Source of the DNA: Cymodocea nodosa
Taxonomy: Eukaryota; Streptophyta; Magnoliopsida; Alismatales; Cymodoceaceae
NCBI GenBank assembly: GCA_036874045.1
Contig: CM072339.1
Span: forward strand, 11,229,501 to 11,293,500
DNA: 64,000 bases
Reading direction: 5' to 3'
In this document: positions 48,090 to 59,023 of the stretch, one piece after another
Numbering within the stretch: position 1 is the stretch's first letter
How the letters are laid out: the number at the start of each line of letters is the position of its first letter
Made by a program: the position numbers and the translations under genes
The notes under the pieces: generated by a model
Seen by the model: only the letters and a program-made list of their open reading frames with translations
Told to the model about the DNA's origin: nothing
Databases searched by the model: none

Positions 48090-49947
48090 GAAACCCTTCA
48101 TGTAAGCTTCAATGAAAATTCTCTTAGAGAATCTCTATCTAAAGTTGATAATGATGATATGATCAATTTTCCAAATGAGTTAGAGATCAATAGAGAGATT
48201 GACGATTTATTTGAGAAAATCAAAAATATGAACTTAAATGATCAAACTAATGATGAAAGTGATGGACTTTCAGATGTTGATGAGAATATTGAGGAAAATC
48301 AGAGAAATTGGCGTTATTCTTCATCACATCCCATTGCTCAAGTCATTGGTAATATTAATGAGGGAGTTAAAACTAGAGCTTCAGTAAATTTAAATAGTAT
48401 GTGTATGTTTGTTTCTATGGTGGAACCAAGGAATATACAAGAAGCATTATCTGATGAAAATTGGATATTGGCAATGCAAGAAGAACTAAATCAATTCATC
48501 AGAAAGGATGTATGGGAATTAGTCTCTCCACTAGAAAATCAATCCATAATAGGTACAAAGTGGATCTTTAGAAACAAAACTAACGAAACTAGTCAAGTTA
48601 TAAGGAATAAAGCTAGATTAGTTGCACAAGAATATACACAGGAATAAGGATTAGATTATGATGAAACATTTGCTCATGTGGCTAGGTTAGAAAGTATTAG
48701 AATATTATTGGCGTTATATGGATTTTAAATTATATCAAATGGATGTAAAGAGTGCATTTCTAAATGGTTTAATTAATGAAGAAGTCTATGTAAAACAACC
48801 ACCTGGATTTGAAGATATTAAAAATCCTGACTTTGTGTATAAATTGAAAAAAGCCTTATATGGTTTGAAGCAAGCACCTAGATCATGGTATGAAAGATTG
48901 TCTACTTTTTTAATAGAAAAAGGCTATATCACGGGAAAAGTAGATCATACTCAATTTATTAAGAGAGATGGTAAAGATCAAATTGTTGTTCAAATATACG
49001 TGGATGATATAATCTTTGGAGCAACCTTTAATAAGTTGATAGAAATATTCTCTGAAGAGATGACTAATCAGTTTGAAATGAGTATGATTGGAGAACTTTC
49101 ATATTTTCTAGGACTTCAAATTAAGCAAATGGATAAAGGTATATTTTTAAATCTGGAAAAATATGTAGATGAAATGCTTAAGAAATTTAATTTTAATGAT
49201 ACAAGGATTCGAAGAACTCCTATGAGTACTACTTTAAAGTTAGATATTGATGACATAGGAAAATCTATAGATCAAAGAAAGTACAGAAGTATGATTGGTT
49301 CTTTACTTTATTTGACTACTAGTAGACTTGACATTATGTTTGTTGTGTGTGTTTGTACTAGATTTCAATCTAATCCTAAGGAATCACACTTAATTGTAGT
49401 TAAAAGAATATTTAGATATATACAAGGAACTAAAAATTTCGGACTGTATTATTCTAAAGATAGTTCAATAGATCTTATAGGATATATTGATGCTGATTAT
49501 GTAGGATCTAAATCTGATAGAAAGAGTACTAGTGGCACATGTCAATTATTGGGAAATAATTTGGTCTCATGGTTTAGTAAAAAGCAAAACTGTGTAGCAC
49601 TTTCTACTACAGAAGCTGAATATGTTGCTGCTGCACTGTGTTGCACTCAGATTCTGTGGATAAGAAAAACTTTAGAAGATTTTGGATTATCTTATAATAC
49701 AACTAAGATTTATTGTGATAGTAGTTCTGCAATAAATCTTTCCAAAAATCCTGTATTACATTCAAGAGCAAAGCATATAGAGGTTAGACATCATTTTCTA
49801 AGAGATAACGTAATTAAAGGAAAAATTAAATTAGAATTTGTGTCTAGTAAAAATCAATTAGTTGATATATTTACAAAACCTCTAGACAAAAATACATTCT
49901 GCAACATTAGATTAAATTTAGGTATTTGTAGGCTATGTGATGTGTAA
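48090..49947 (+). pseudogene. S2 copy 2 reverse transcriptase and RNase H
   Basis: Starts with ETLHVSFNENSLRESLSK from the linker after integrase. Reverse transcriptase: [71 protein letters not shown] (about 48995). RNase H: STSGTCQLLGNNLVSWFSKK, TEAEYVAAALCCTQILWIRK, HFLRDNVIKGKIKLEF, ending CRLCDV at 49947. Mostly open, with a couple of breaks. By eye it is very similar to the minus-strand copy at 28298-30458. Confidence 0.9.
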
Positions 49948-51535
49948 AATGCTTAAACTCCACATAAAAAGATAAATATTATTGATGATGTTGTTCACCT
50001 CATAGATATTATATACTTATTATAAATATCTAAAGTAATATCTAAACTGCTGCTTAAGATACTATGTATTTATTGTAAAATCATAGTAGTATCTTATTGA
50101 TTTTAAGTAGTTTATCAATTTTAATGGTTTTTACGATTTTAAGTGGAAATGTAAATGAAAAACATTAAATACTTCTAACATTCTGAAATTTTGATTAAAT
50201 GTTTTCTTTGAATCAAGGAAAATGCATATGATCATGCATAAATTTGACTTAATTGATTAAACTTGTAGAATAAGTTATATGTAACTCATCTTAAATTGTT
50301 AATCAAAAGTATAAGCTTATTGAAAATGATTCATATTCTTAGTACAATCATAGAAGTAAAAATTGTATGAGATTTGTGTTTTATTGCATTTGTATTAATG
50401 GAATACATATACACTGTGCTTAAAATGAAAAGTGCCTACAAAGTGAAAATCTTTGAGAGTTTATTGATTAGTTTAACCACGAGCCTTTTGTACTTGAGCA
50501 GATAGGTATGTAAGGATTGTTGTCCTGAAAAAGGATTCTTTAAATCTGGCAACCTAAGGTCCTGATCAGATCTGGGATTGTTGACTGAAAGCTCATTACA
50601 CAGGTACATTAGAAAGCTCTTGTATGATTCAAGCTTTTCAAACTAAATTTTAAAGAAAATTATCAATATTTACTATTTTGAAAAGAAAAAGTTGTTTCAT
50701 TAATTACAGATATCTTTGAATCGCATATAGCTTCTACCAATATGACTACTGATTTATTGAATCAACATTAGTACTTTTGGAAACGTTTATTTGAGATACA
50801 TTCTTTTATTCTCCTTGAATTAATCACATTGAGTTTAAAGTTGTGTTTTAATTCATATACAGTAGGAATTGATTCTGGAAATCATTTTTGATGATGTTAG
50901 GATAATAGAAGTCTCTGAAAAGAAAATTTAAAAGTATAGTTATACTTAACATCTATTGTCACTACAAGTATATTTTGTATTTTGATTGAATATATTTGAA
51001 GTATGTTTGTAAGGGGAGGATTAACATTGTTGAAAACAAATTAATATAATTTAGAATACAAATCTCAGTTAATCTGAATTACTGTCCTCTTAAAAATCTT
51101 GATGAAATAATTTAAAAAGACAAATAAACTATTTTAGATTCAAAGGACAAAATGATCAAATAGTTTACAATGTCTCAAGATAATGTTAAGTTTAGCATGT
51201 GTGTTGTTTTCGGAACGTTTCAGTTGGAAGCATCCGAAAATTGTTTTAAGTGTACTAACTAGATGCTATGTTAGATAAGGTAACGTGTAAAACTGCCTCT
51301 AGACAGTGTTTTACTCGTTAGGTTAGTTAACTCAATGAGTTATACTTTAATATTTCGGGTACCTTGATTGAATAAACTTTATTCAATATTTATTTTATTT
51401 CTAAATCCAACTTCTCTTCACGTTGAGTTATACACCTAAAAACCCTATTTAAACACTTATTACATGGGCACTTAGGTTACTTGTAAACTTTGTCAAGAAA
51501 ATCTTTCCTGCTTGTTGTTGTTACAACCTACGACG
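49948..51535 (+). other. S2 copy 2 spacer with conserved block
   Basis: No gene. 50215-50645 is the conserved block shared with 27604-28040 and 17170-17520, with GGCAACCTAAGGTCCTGATC and a small hairpin AAGCTCTTGTATGATTCAAG. 51200-51430 carries half-sites (TTTCGGAACGTTTCAGTTGG, ACTCGTTAGGTTAGTTAACT) before the 3' ORF start. Confidence 0.65.
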
Positions 51536-53799
51536 ATGGTCTCCAAGTTCTACAAAGGTCATGGCAGAGGAAAAGGCAAAAGCAGAAGAGATACAAAAGG
51601 AAAAGAAATAGAGAATGATGAAGATCCACGTACTTGGTTCAAGAAAATATTTCAAGTGGACAAAAGGTTAGAAGAACTTTATAGAGATTACTTCTTTTCT
51701 CAGGATATATTAGATGAAGTTAGACAAGAACTTCAACATACTGATGCAAGTATTACATACATGGGTATTCGAAGTAAATATGATAGAGAATACAAAATGA
51801 AATGTGCTGAGATTGCATTTTTGGAACAGTATGCAAAATATTTGGAAAAATGTGTTGGTTCATCAAATAGAACTCCTCAAACTCCTATAAACAGTACAAA
51901 ACTACATGCATTTGAGGAAGAGCATGAATCAACTATCCCTACTCCTTTATATTCAAAACAAGCAGAATCAAATATTGCTGTAGACAAAACAAAAGTTGAC
52001 AGTCTTCGAAAGGTCGTTGCAATAGAAAGTGCCTTAGAAGAATTAAAGTAGAAAACTTTTATGGAGCAATTTGAAAAGAAAATAGCAATACTTGAAAAGG
52101 AGAAACAGAAATGTTATAGAAGAAGGAAAGTCAAAAAAATTATGTCTAAGGAAACAAAGTCTATTGAAAAAGGAAATCAGATGAAAATTTATTTCCAAAG
52201 GACAATGTATGTCTAGACATTGTACCTTATTGTGCATCTGATAAACTCATCAGTTTCGAGCATACTAACATTGATGAAGATAATGAGACTTTATTTTCCC
52301 TTGCTAGAAAGCTTGAGAAGAAATCCAAGTCAAATATGAGCTCAAGTTTTTCTATTAGTACAAGTCCTGGTGATGCAAAAATTAACAAATCAGAGCATTA
52401 GGCACCTGACATTGAACAAGTTATTGCAGATATAATTGACAATGTTGAAGCAGTAACTAGTTCATAGGCTGAATTGTCTAGAGTAGCAGGTATTGAAAAT
52501 GTTAAGACTCTAGAAGAGCTAAAAGTTAACCAGCCTTCTACGGAATCTATAGAAGCAGAGTCTGAGAATTCAAAGCATGAATCAAGGGAATTATCTGTTG
52601 AACAAAATGAACAATTATAGACAGATACACCAGCTGTAGAATTTGTGGAAAAATTGAACTCTGAACATTCTATAGAGACTGAACAGATGAATGTTGAGCA
52701 TATTGATAATGTTCCTAACACTATTGAAGCTGTAGAATCAAGCTTACCTGAGCAGCTTCATGATAATATTTTGGAAGAGGAACAACATAACATTCATTTT
52801 GAAGAAGAGGTTCCTGAAGATGAATTAAACTCTGAATCACGGCTTCAGGTATCACCTTCTTTGGATACAATATTAAAAATTCAAGGTAATGCAATTCATT
52901 TTAGATCTGAAGAAGCAATGCAGAAATACAATAATCTGATTACATGTCAGATTCTACATGCTCATCCAATAAAATTCAAAAATTTGATGGAAATAAGAGA
53001 TCTGTTTGAGTTTCAAGGCCTCATTAAATTCTTGCCAGTAGGAACGAAATGGAAGCAATACATAGAGCTTATTGCAACTTTTTATAGTAATCCGGTCAAG
53101 AATGGAAATTTTCTGAAAACTCAAATAAATGAACAGGAGTTTATATTGTCTCCTGAGTTAATTTTTGAAGTTTTAGGATTAAAGAATGAAGGTGTTGTTG
53201 TTACCAACAGATTTGACATAATAAGACAACTAGAATGGAACATTCAGTCTTTATCAAAAATTCCAGATGTATATTCTGAAATGAGATTAATGGAAAATCT
53301 GAATGCTGAGGCAAGGTTTATTGCAAATATATTGCATGCCAATTTATTTCAGAGAGTTGGACACAATTTGGAAGTCAGCAGAAGCTGTTTATATGCAACT
53401 TATGGCCTGCTGAATAGAATTCAAATAAATTGGTTTGATGTTTTTATGTCTCAACTACAACACATGAGTTCAAAGTTATTTTATGGTGATGCTGTATGTA
53501 GAATCCTTGCAAGCCAATTGACTTTATCCAACTGGCCCTCTGAAACTAAAGGCATGAGAGCATTTAGTGTCAAAGATTTGCAAAAATTCCTGGCCATGCA
53601 TAAACCTCAACGACAACAACAACAACCTGATACAGACCATATACAACAACATCAACAAAGTTATTCAGTTCAAGTAGAACAGCAAACCCAGTTACCTCTT
53701 GACTTAGATGCAGTGCTTAACGACATCAGAAATGATATTAGGCATCTAGGAGATAAAATATATAATGCTATAAGTGATATACTTAGGAGGGGTCGATAA
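51536..53799 (+). pseudogene. S2 copy 2 3' ORF
   Basis: Starts at the ATG at 51536 (MVSKFYKGHGRGKGKSRRDT). Helical N-terminal domain (YFFSQDILDEVRQELQHTDA; YMGIRSKYDREYKMKCAEIA), acidic middle, and conserved domain (MEIRDLFEFQGLIKFLPVG; LIFEVLGLKNEGVVV; ARFIANILHANLFQRVGHNL; NRIQINWFDVFMSQL; SKLFYGDAV), then a Q-rich tail and the amphipathic end DLDAVLNDIRNDIRHLGDKI. About five breaks; the C-terminal half is the best preserved example of this domain in the window. No signal peptide or membrane helix visible. Confidence 0.85.
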
Positions 53800-53974
53800 C
53801 TGTTTTTGTTTGTTTCTGAATACAAATGTATTGTTTGTATTACTTGTTTGATTCATTGAACATTACATTTTTCTGTAAATGTGTTCAATTATTATTCTTG
53901 TTTACAAAAATCGTTGTTGTAATTCTCTTATATATATATATATATTCTCTATAATTATCTTTTTGATTAATGAC

Positions 53975-54294
53975 AAAAAGGGGGAGAAATGTTATAAAAA
54001 GATGATTATGATCTTAATTGCATATATATATTATAAAAGGAGATGCTATTTAAATGGTTATTGTAATCTGACAGATGATAATTAGAAAACTGATACTTAT
54101 ATAATTATTGACATCTGAGAGTTTTAGTTTTGAGAGGTAAAATTTACACAAACAATAGAAATAAGCTTAAGTGAACTTAAGTCAACAAACAAGTTTGTTG
54201 AATTAAGAGTTAACCCAACGAAGGTGCTTTGTTGAGTTAAACATATTTCATAATTGATTTAATATGGTTTTGTCATCATCAAAAAAGGGGAGAT
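53975..54294 (+). other. S2 copy 2 polypurine tracts (two)
   Basis: AAAAAGGGGGAGAAAT near 53975-53990, and AAAAAAGGGGAGAT at 54281-54294 abutting the LTR. A TA dinucleotide run precedes them at 53930-53945. Confidence 0.75.
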
Positions 54295-56046
54295 TGTTGA
54301 GTATTTTTGTTTTGATAATGTGTGCTGAATGAAAATAATCATATTTCCTTAATTACTATTGCTTGTGAAAAGAAATTAAAATCGTCAATTATTACAGAAA
54401 AAGCTTACTGATATAAATACTTGTCTGTATTGGATCTGAGGTTAATAACTAGTCGTTTCGTTGCATTAATTTCTCATTTAGCTAAACGTTAAGTTAACGT
54501 GTGTTTTTATTGAAAAGCATGATATGTTTTAAAGTTATATCTTCTGTATCATGAACAGTGCACATTTAAACAACTCGTTAAGTTAGAGTTTTGTTTGTAT
54601 AGAGGTCATGTGAGAACTCCTTAAGTTAGAGGCTTAAAGGTTAAAATAGGTCACGTGATAACTCGTTAAGTTAGTGAGTAAAAGAAGAGACGAACTCGTT
54701 AAGTTAGTGTTATACACATGGTGAAATTATAAGTTACGAATGTTGTATTGTATCACGTGAGGTGCACATGTATAACTCGTTAAGTTAACATAACTAAACA
54801 CGTTGAGTTGCTATATTGAACACTAAGGCAACGCGTTAGGTTAGCGTTATAAACTTAAGTTGTTATTTTTTGCACATGGTAAAATTCTTATTATAAAAAC
54901 ATTTGTATATTACTGAATTGGTGAGTTAAAGTTTTTCGGAGACTTATAGTCGTAACTATCCGAAAGGTAACTTAAGTCATGTTTTCAGGTCTTGACATGT
55001 GTCTCACTAGTTTTATAATATAAAGAGTTTTTTGGTGACTTACATCTATAACTATCCGAAACTTAAACTATTTTCAGTGAGTTATCGTTTAACCTTCCGA
55101 AAGAAAGGTTAAGCTGGTTCGTTGAGTTAGCATAATACCACAGACTTAGTTTGTTGAGTTAGCTACAGTACTTCTCACGTGAAATGGCACATGAGGTACT
55201 CGTTAAGTTAGAAACGTTAAGTTATATATATATACTTGTGTTACTCGTTTAGTTAACATTAAATTAATGACTTCTTATTACACTGATGAAAAATTTTTGG
55301 ACGAGAAAGTTTATTTTGCAGGAAATTTTTCAGAGATTCAGGACTGATGATTAAAGGAAATTTGAAATATAAACGTAGGTTGGAACGTGTGTGTTTCGAT
55401 GAAGGAAAAAGAAAAGACGTGGAGAAGTGGAAAACTGGTAGTGATTAAACGTGGAGGATATGCATGAAATGAAGATACAGTATAAAAGGCATAAAGTTCT
55501 CGTTAATCAAACCATCCTTGCACACAAAAAGAAAAATTGTTTCAATGATCAAACCATCCCTGCACACCAAAAAAAAAATCTTTTTCAAGGATCAAAAACA
55601 CCTTCTCGGGGAAAATCTCTCAAGTGGAAGAAAGTTCAGTGAAGCAGAAAAAGGTATTATATATGTCACTGAAGATTTGAAGTATCAGAAGCAAGAAAAT
55701 TTGGTGAAGCAGAGAAAGACAAGATATTCGTCACTAAAGAATTGCTGAAGAAGAAAAAAAAGAAGAAGAATGATCTCAAATAGGGAGAAATGTTTTAAAT
55801 TCTGTAAATTAGTTTTCTCTATTTGTAGTTATGAAATTGTATAGATGAAATATGGTATTGAAATATAATTGCATCTACAATTTCTGAGGAAAATTGAATT
55901 GTATATTGTAATTGAAACCTTGAATAAAAATGATTTTATGAAAACAATGTCTCGACTTGTTTTTGAGTTTTAAAGTTTCAATTATATTTCAGAAAATATT
56001 AAAGATACACAATTCACCCCCTCTTGTGTAGCCATATGATCCTACA
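54295..56046 (+). repeat. S2 copy 2 3' LTR, 1752 bp
   Basis: The longest S2 LTR here, TGTTGAGTATTTTTG to ATATGATCCTACA. It contains CTCGTTAAGTTAG half-sites and CACGTG words (54540-54850), palindromes (54930-55120), GGTTCGTTGAGTTAGC (about 55117) and a TATA box TATAAAAG at 55481-55488. Confidence 0.95.
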
Positions 56047-56584
56047 CGTTGCCTTAGTGTTCAATATAGCAACTCAACGCGTTTAGTTATATTAACTTAA
56101 TGAGTTAAACATGTGCACCTCACGTGATACAATACAACATTCGTAACTTATAATTTCACCACGTGTATAACACTAACTTAACGAGTTGGTCTCTTCTTTT
56201 ACTCACTAACTTAACGAGTTATCACGTGAGCCATTTTAACCTTTAAGCCTTTAACTTAACGAGTTCTCACGTGACCTCTATACAAACAAAACTCTAACTT
56301 AACGAGTTGTCTAAACGTGCACTGTTCATGATACAGAAGATATAACTTTAAAACATATCATGCTTTTCAATAAAAACACACGTTAACTTAACGTTTAGTT
56401 AAATGAGAAATTAATGCAACGAAACGACTAGTTATTAAATTCAGATCCAATACAGACAAGTATTTATGCTAGTAAGCTTTTTCTGTATTAATTGATGATT
56501 TTAATTTCTTTTCACAAGCAATAGTAATTGAGCAAATATGATTATATTCATTCAGCACACATCATCAAAACAAAATACTCAACA
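56047..56584 (-). repeat. Partial S2 LTR, minus strand
   Basis: Matches the first part of the S2 LTR (its U3 side) in reverse, from CGTTGCCTTAGTGTTC to AAAATACTCAACA at 56584. The bases after it (CTAGA) pair with CCAGA before 22816 as a target duplication in the Tnt1-like element. It is therefore the outer 5' end of the original minus-strand S2 insertion, interrupted by the plus-strand S2 copy. Confidence 0.85.
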
Positions 56585-58243
56585 CTAGAGATCGTCCTAA
56601 GAGGGATGTTCACCCTCCATAGAGGTATGGCTACAATAATATGGTCACTTTTGCCCTACAGGTAGCTAGTGAGGTGGATGATGCTAACCCACCTAGTTTT
56701 GATGCTGGCATTAGCGGACCAGAAGCCGTACATTAGTTGGGAGCTATGCAAGAAGAACTACAATCTTTGCATAAGAATAGGACTTGGGAGTTGGTAAAAC
56801 GTCCCAAGGATAGGAATGTTGTTGGTTGCAAATGAGTGTTCAAAAGGAAATCAAGAACACAGGGCAACCTTGGAATACAATACAAGGTAAGATTGGTAGC
56901 AAAAGGGTTTTCATAGAAGGAGGGTGTGGACTTCAATGAAGTCTTTGCTCTAGTAGTTAGACACACCTCCATTCGAGTCCTTTTGGTAATTGTTGCAGTA
57001 AAGGATTTAAAACTTGAACAGTTAGATGTGAAAACAGCTTTCTTGCATGGTGATTTAGATGAAGACATTTGGATGGAACAACCAACAGGTTTTATAGAAA
57101 GAGGTAGATCAGACCTTATTTGTAAGCTGCAAAAATCTTTGTATGGGCTGAAATAGTCTCCCAAGCAGTGGTATAAAAGATTTGATTCTTTTATCATTGA
57201 TGTTGGTTTTGTTAGAAGTAGTTTTGATTCATGTGTCTATATTAAACAAATTAAAGAATAATTTGTTTACTTGCTCTTTTATGTGGATGACATCTTGATT
57301 GCAGCCAAAGATGTCAATGAAATACAGGTTTTGAAAGACACATTGAAATCTAAATTTGCAATGAAGGATTTAGGACTAACAAGTAAAATCCTTGGGATGG
57401 AGATTTATCGTGACAAGAACATTAGAAGATTATTTCTCCATCAGCACAGTTATGTTTTGAAGATTTTGAGCAGGTTTGGCATGGCTTCAAGCAAGGCCAT
57501 CGGAATGCCCTATGATAGGAACCTGCGATTATTAGTTGCTATGGCACCTTAGATGCAATCAGAGAAGGAGTACATGAAGAAAGTTCCATATTCACAAGTA
57601 GTTGGCAGTCTCATGTATGCCATGGTTTGTACTCGCCCTGATCTTGCTTACTCTCTTAGTGTTGTAAGTAGGTTTATGTCGAATCCAAGGAAGAGTCATT
57701 GGCAGGCCGTGAAAAGGATCTTTAGTTACTTGAAGGGCACGTCTGATGTAGGACTGATTTATGGTGTTAAACATAACTGTAGTATGGCTGGATATTCTAA
57801 TTCAAATTTTGCAGGTGATGTTGATCAGTGTGGATTCTTAACAGGATATGTCTTCACATTGGCAAATTCCATTATTAGTTGGAAATCTACTCTACAGCCT
57901 ACTGTATCTTTATCCACCATAGAGGTTGAGTATATGGCGATGACAGAAGCTGTAAAAGAAGGTATTTGGCTAAAGGGGTTACTTGGAGACTTTGGTCTGT
58001 GATATGATAAAGTAGAAATTTTCTGTGATAGTCTCAATGCCATCAGCTTAACGAAGGACAATGTGTTTCATGATAGGACAAAGCACATTGATGTTCGTTA
58101 TCACTTTCTTAGAGTAGAAGATCGCGTGAAGATTTTGAAGATCAACACACATGACAATCCAGCCGATATGTTTACGAAAGGCATTCTTGAAAGCAAGTTT
58201 AAGCATTGCTTAGACTTACTTAATGTGTTTGCTTATAGTTGAC
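56585..58243 (+). pseudogene. Tnt1-like reverse transcriptase and RNase H
   Basis: Continues after the S2 nest. Reverse transcriptase blocks include MQEELQSLHKNRTWELV (about 56745), LEQLDVKTAFLHGDLDEDIW (about 57010), LICKLQKSLYGLK and the catalytic LFYVDDILIAAKD (about 57273). RNase H follows with GYSNSNFAGDVDQ (about 57787), STIEVEYMAMTEAVKEGIWL (about 57913), HIDVRYHFLR and ending LLNVFAYS at 58240. The enzymes would copy RNA into cDNA and remove template RNA. Several breaks. Confidence 0.85.
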
Positions 58244-58315
58244 CCTTCGGGTCTTTTGAAGATGGAAATTTGCTTGGTTCTAGGTGGAGTTTGTAATTCA
58301 AGGCAAGGTGGAGAT

Positions 58316-58613
58316 TATTATTATGCGTCTTGAATTAGTTTGTTAAACATAGGGGTAGTTTTGTCCTTGGCCACTTGGGGTACACAAATGTTATAAATAG
58401 ACCTTCAACGTGTGCTTTTGGATGATGATGAATCTTGTATCCCTTTGTGATCACCTAGAGAGAATCAATCAGCTGAGCTCCATCCGTGGACGTACCCAAT
58501 TAGGGAACCACGTTAAACCTTGGTGTTTTTGCATTTGCTTCACACGTTTTCTCCTTTGTCTTCTTCTTTCTTCTCCATGAGTCCAAGCTTCTCCCTTTCC
58601 GCACTTCTCTTCA
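58316..58613 (+). repeat. Tnt1-like 3' LTR, about 300 bp
   Basis: Follows a polypurine word (CAAGGTGGAGAT) at 58304-58315. It contains TATAAATA at 58392-58399 and ends near CTCTTCA at 58613, where gypsy sequence resumes. The right edge is good to about 7 bases. No matching 5' LTR was found, so the element's true left boundary is unknown. Confidence 0.6.
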
Positions 58614-59023
58614 CATAACATTTTCTCTGCATTTTGTTAACTTAAATAAAGTTAAATACATGTCATTAATGCAATGTTCTAATTTAAACTCCTTTAAATC
58701 TAAACATTATATGCATATTTAACTTACAGTTCATTTCATATTACGCAAAATTTACATTTTACTTTTCAACATGCAAATATATTCAAGCATTAACCAATTA
58801 TCGTGCATTTAACCATGTCATTCATAAAATTTGTAAATCTTTTAAACAGTCTTGCACATCTTTAAACAGTTATATAATATTTAATATAGTTCTCAATTAT
58901 ATCATTCATTCTCAAACACAAATTCAAAAATATCTGAAATTCAATCATTCATTTATATGAATAGTTACATTTACATATAGTCAAATATTTTTCAATACAA
59001 ATATAAGTAGACGAATAATACAA
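58614..59023 (-). other. Gypsy-2 3' noncoding sequence
   Basis: No gene. The reverse complement matches 10440-10845 (for example ACTTAAATAAAG and ACAGTTCATTTCAT). AT-rich. Confidence 0.6.

Larger units (their letters stand above)
48090..56046 (+). mobile_element. Second S2 Sirevirus copy, plus strand, 3' part
   Basis: Starts abruptly inside pol, right against the S2 LTR end at 48089, and runs through reverse transcriptase-RNase H, spacer, 3' ORF, polypurine tracts and a complete 3' LTR (54295-56046). It is an inverted relative of 22816-30180. Its 5' LTR, gag and first half of pol are missing. It ends inside another S2 LTR piece (56047-56584). Probably the remains of an S2 element that received a second S2 insertion in pol. 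Roughly ten breaks. Confidence 0.85.
20544..58613 (+). mobile_element. Tnt1-like Ty1/copia element split by a 33.8 kb nest
   Basis: Gag, protease and integrase lie at 20544-22815; reverse transcriptase and RNase H at 56585-58243; the 3' LTR at about 58316-58613. The gap 22816-56584 is S2 elements whose outer ends are flanked by CCAGA (22811-22815) and CTAGA (56585-56589), a 5-base target duplication with one later change. Gag begins MASSALKVEKLNSKNNFS, like Tnt1/Tork-type copia proteins. About ten breaks in its coding regions, so it is older than its inserts. Confidence 0.8.
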
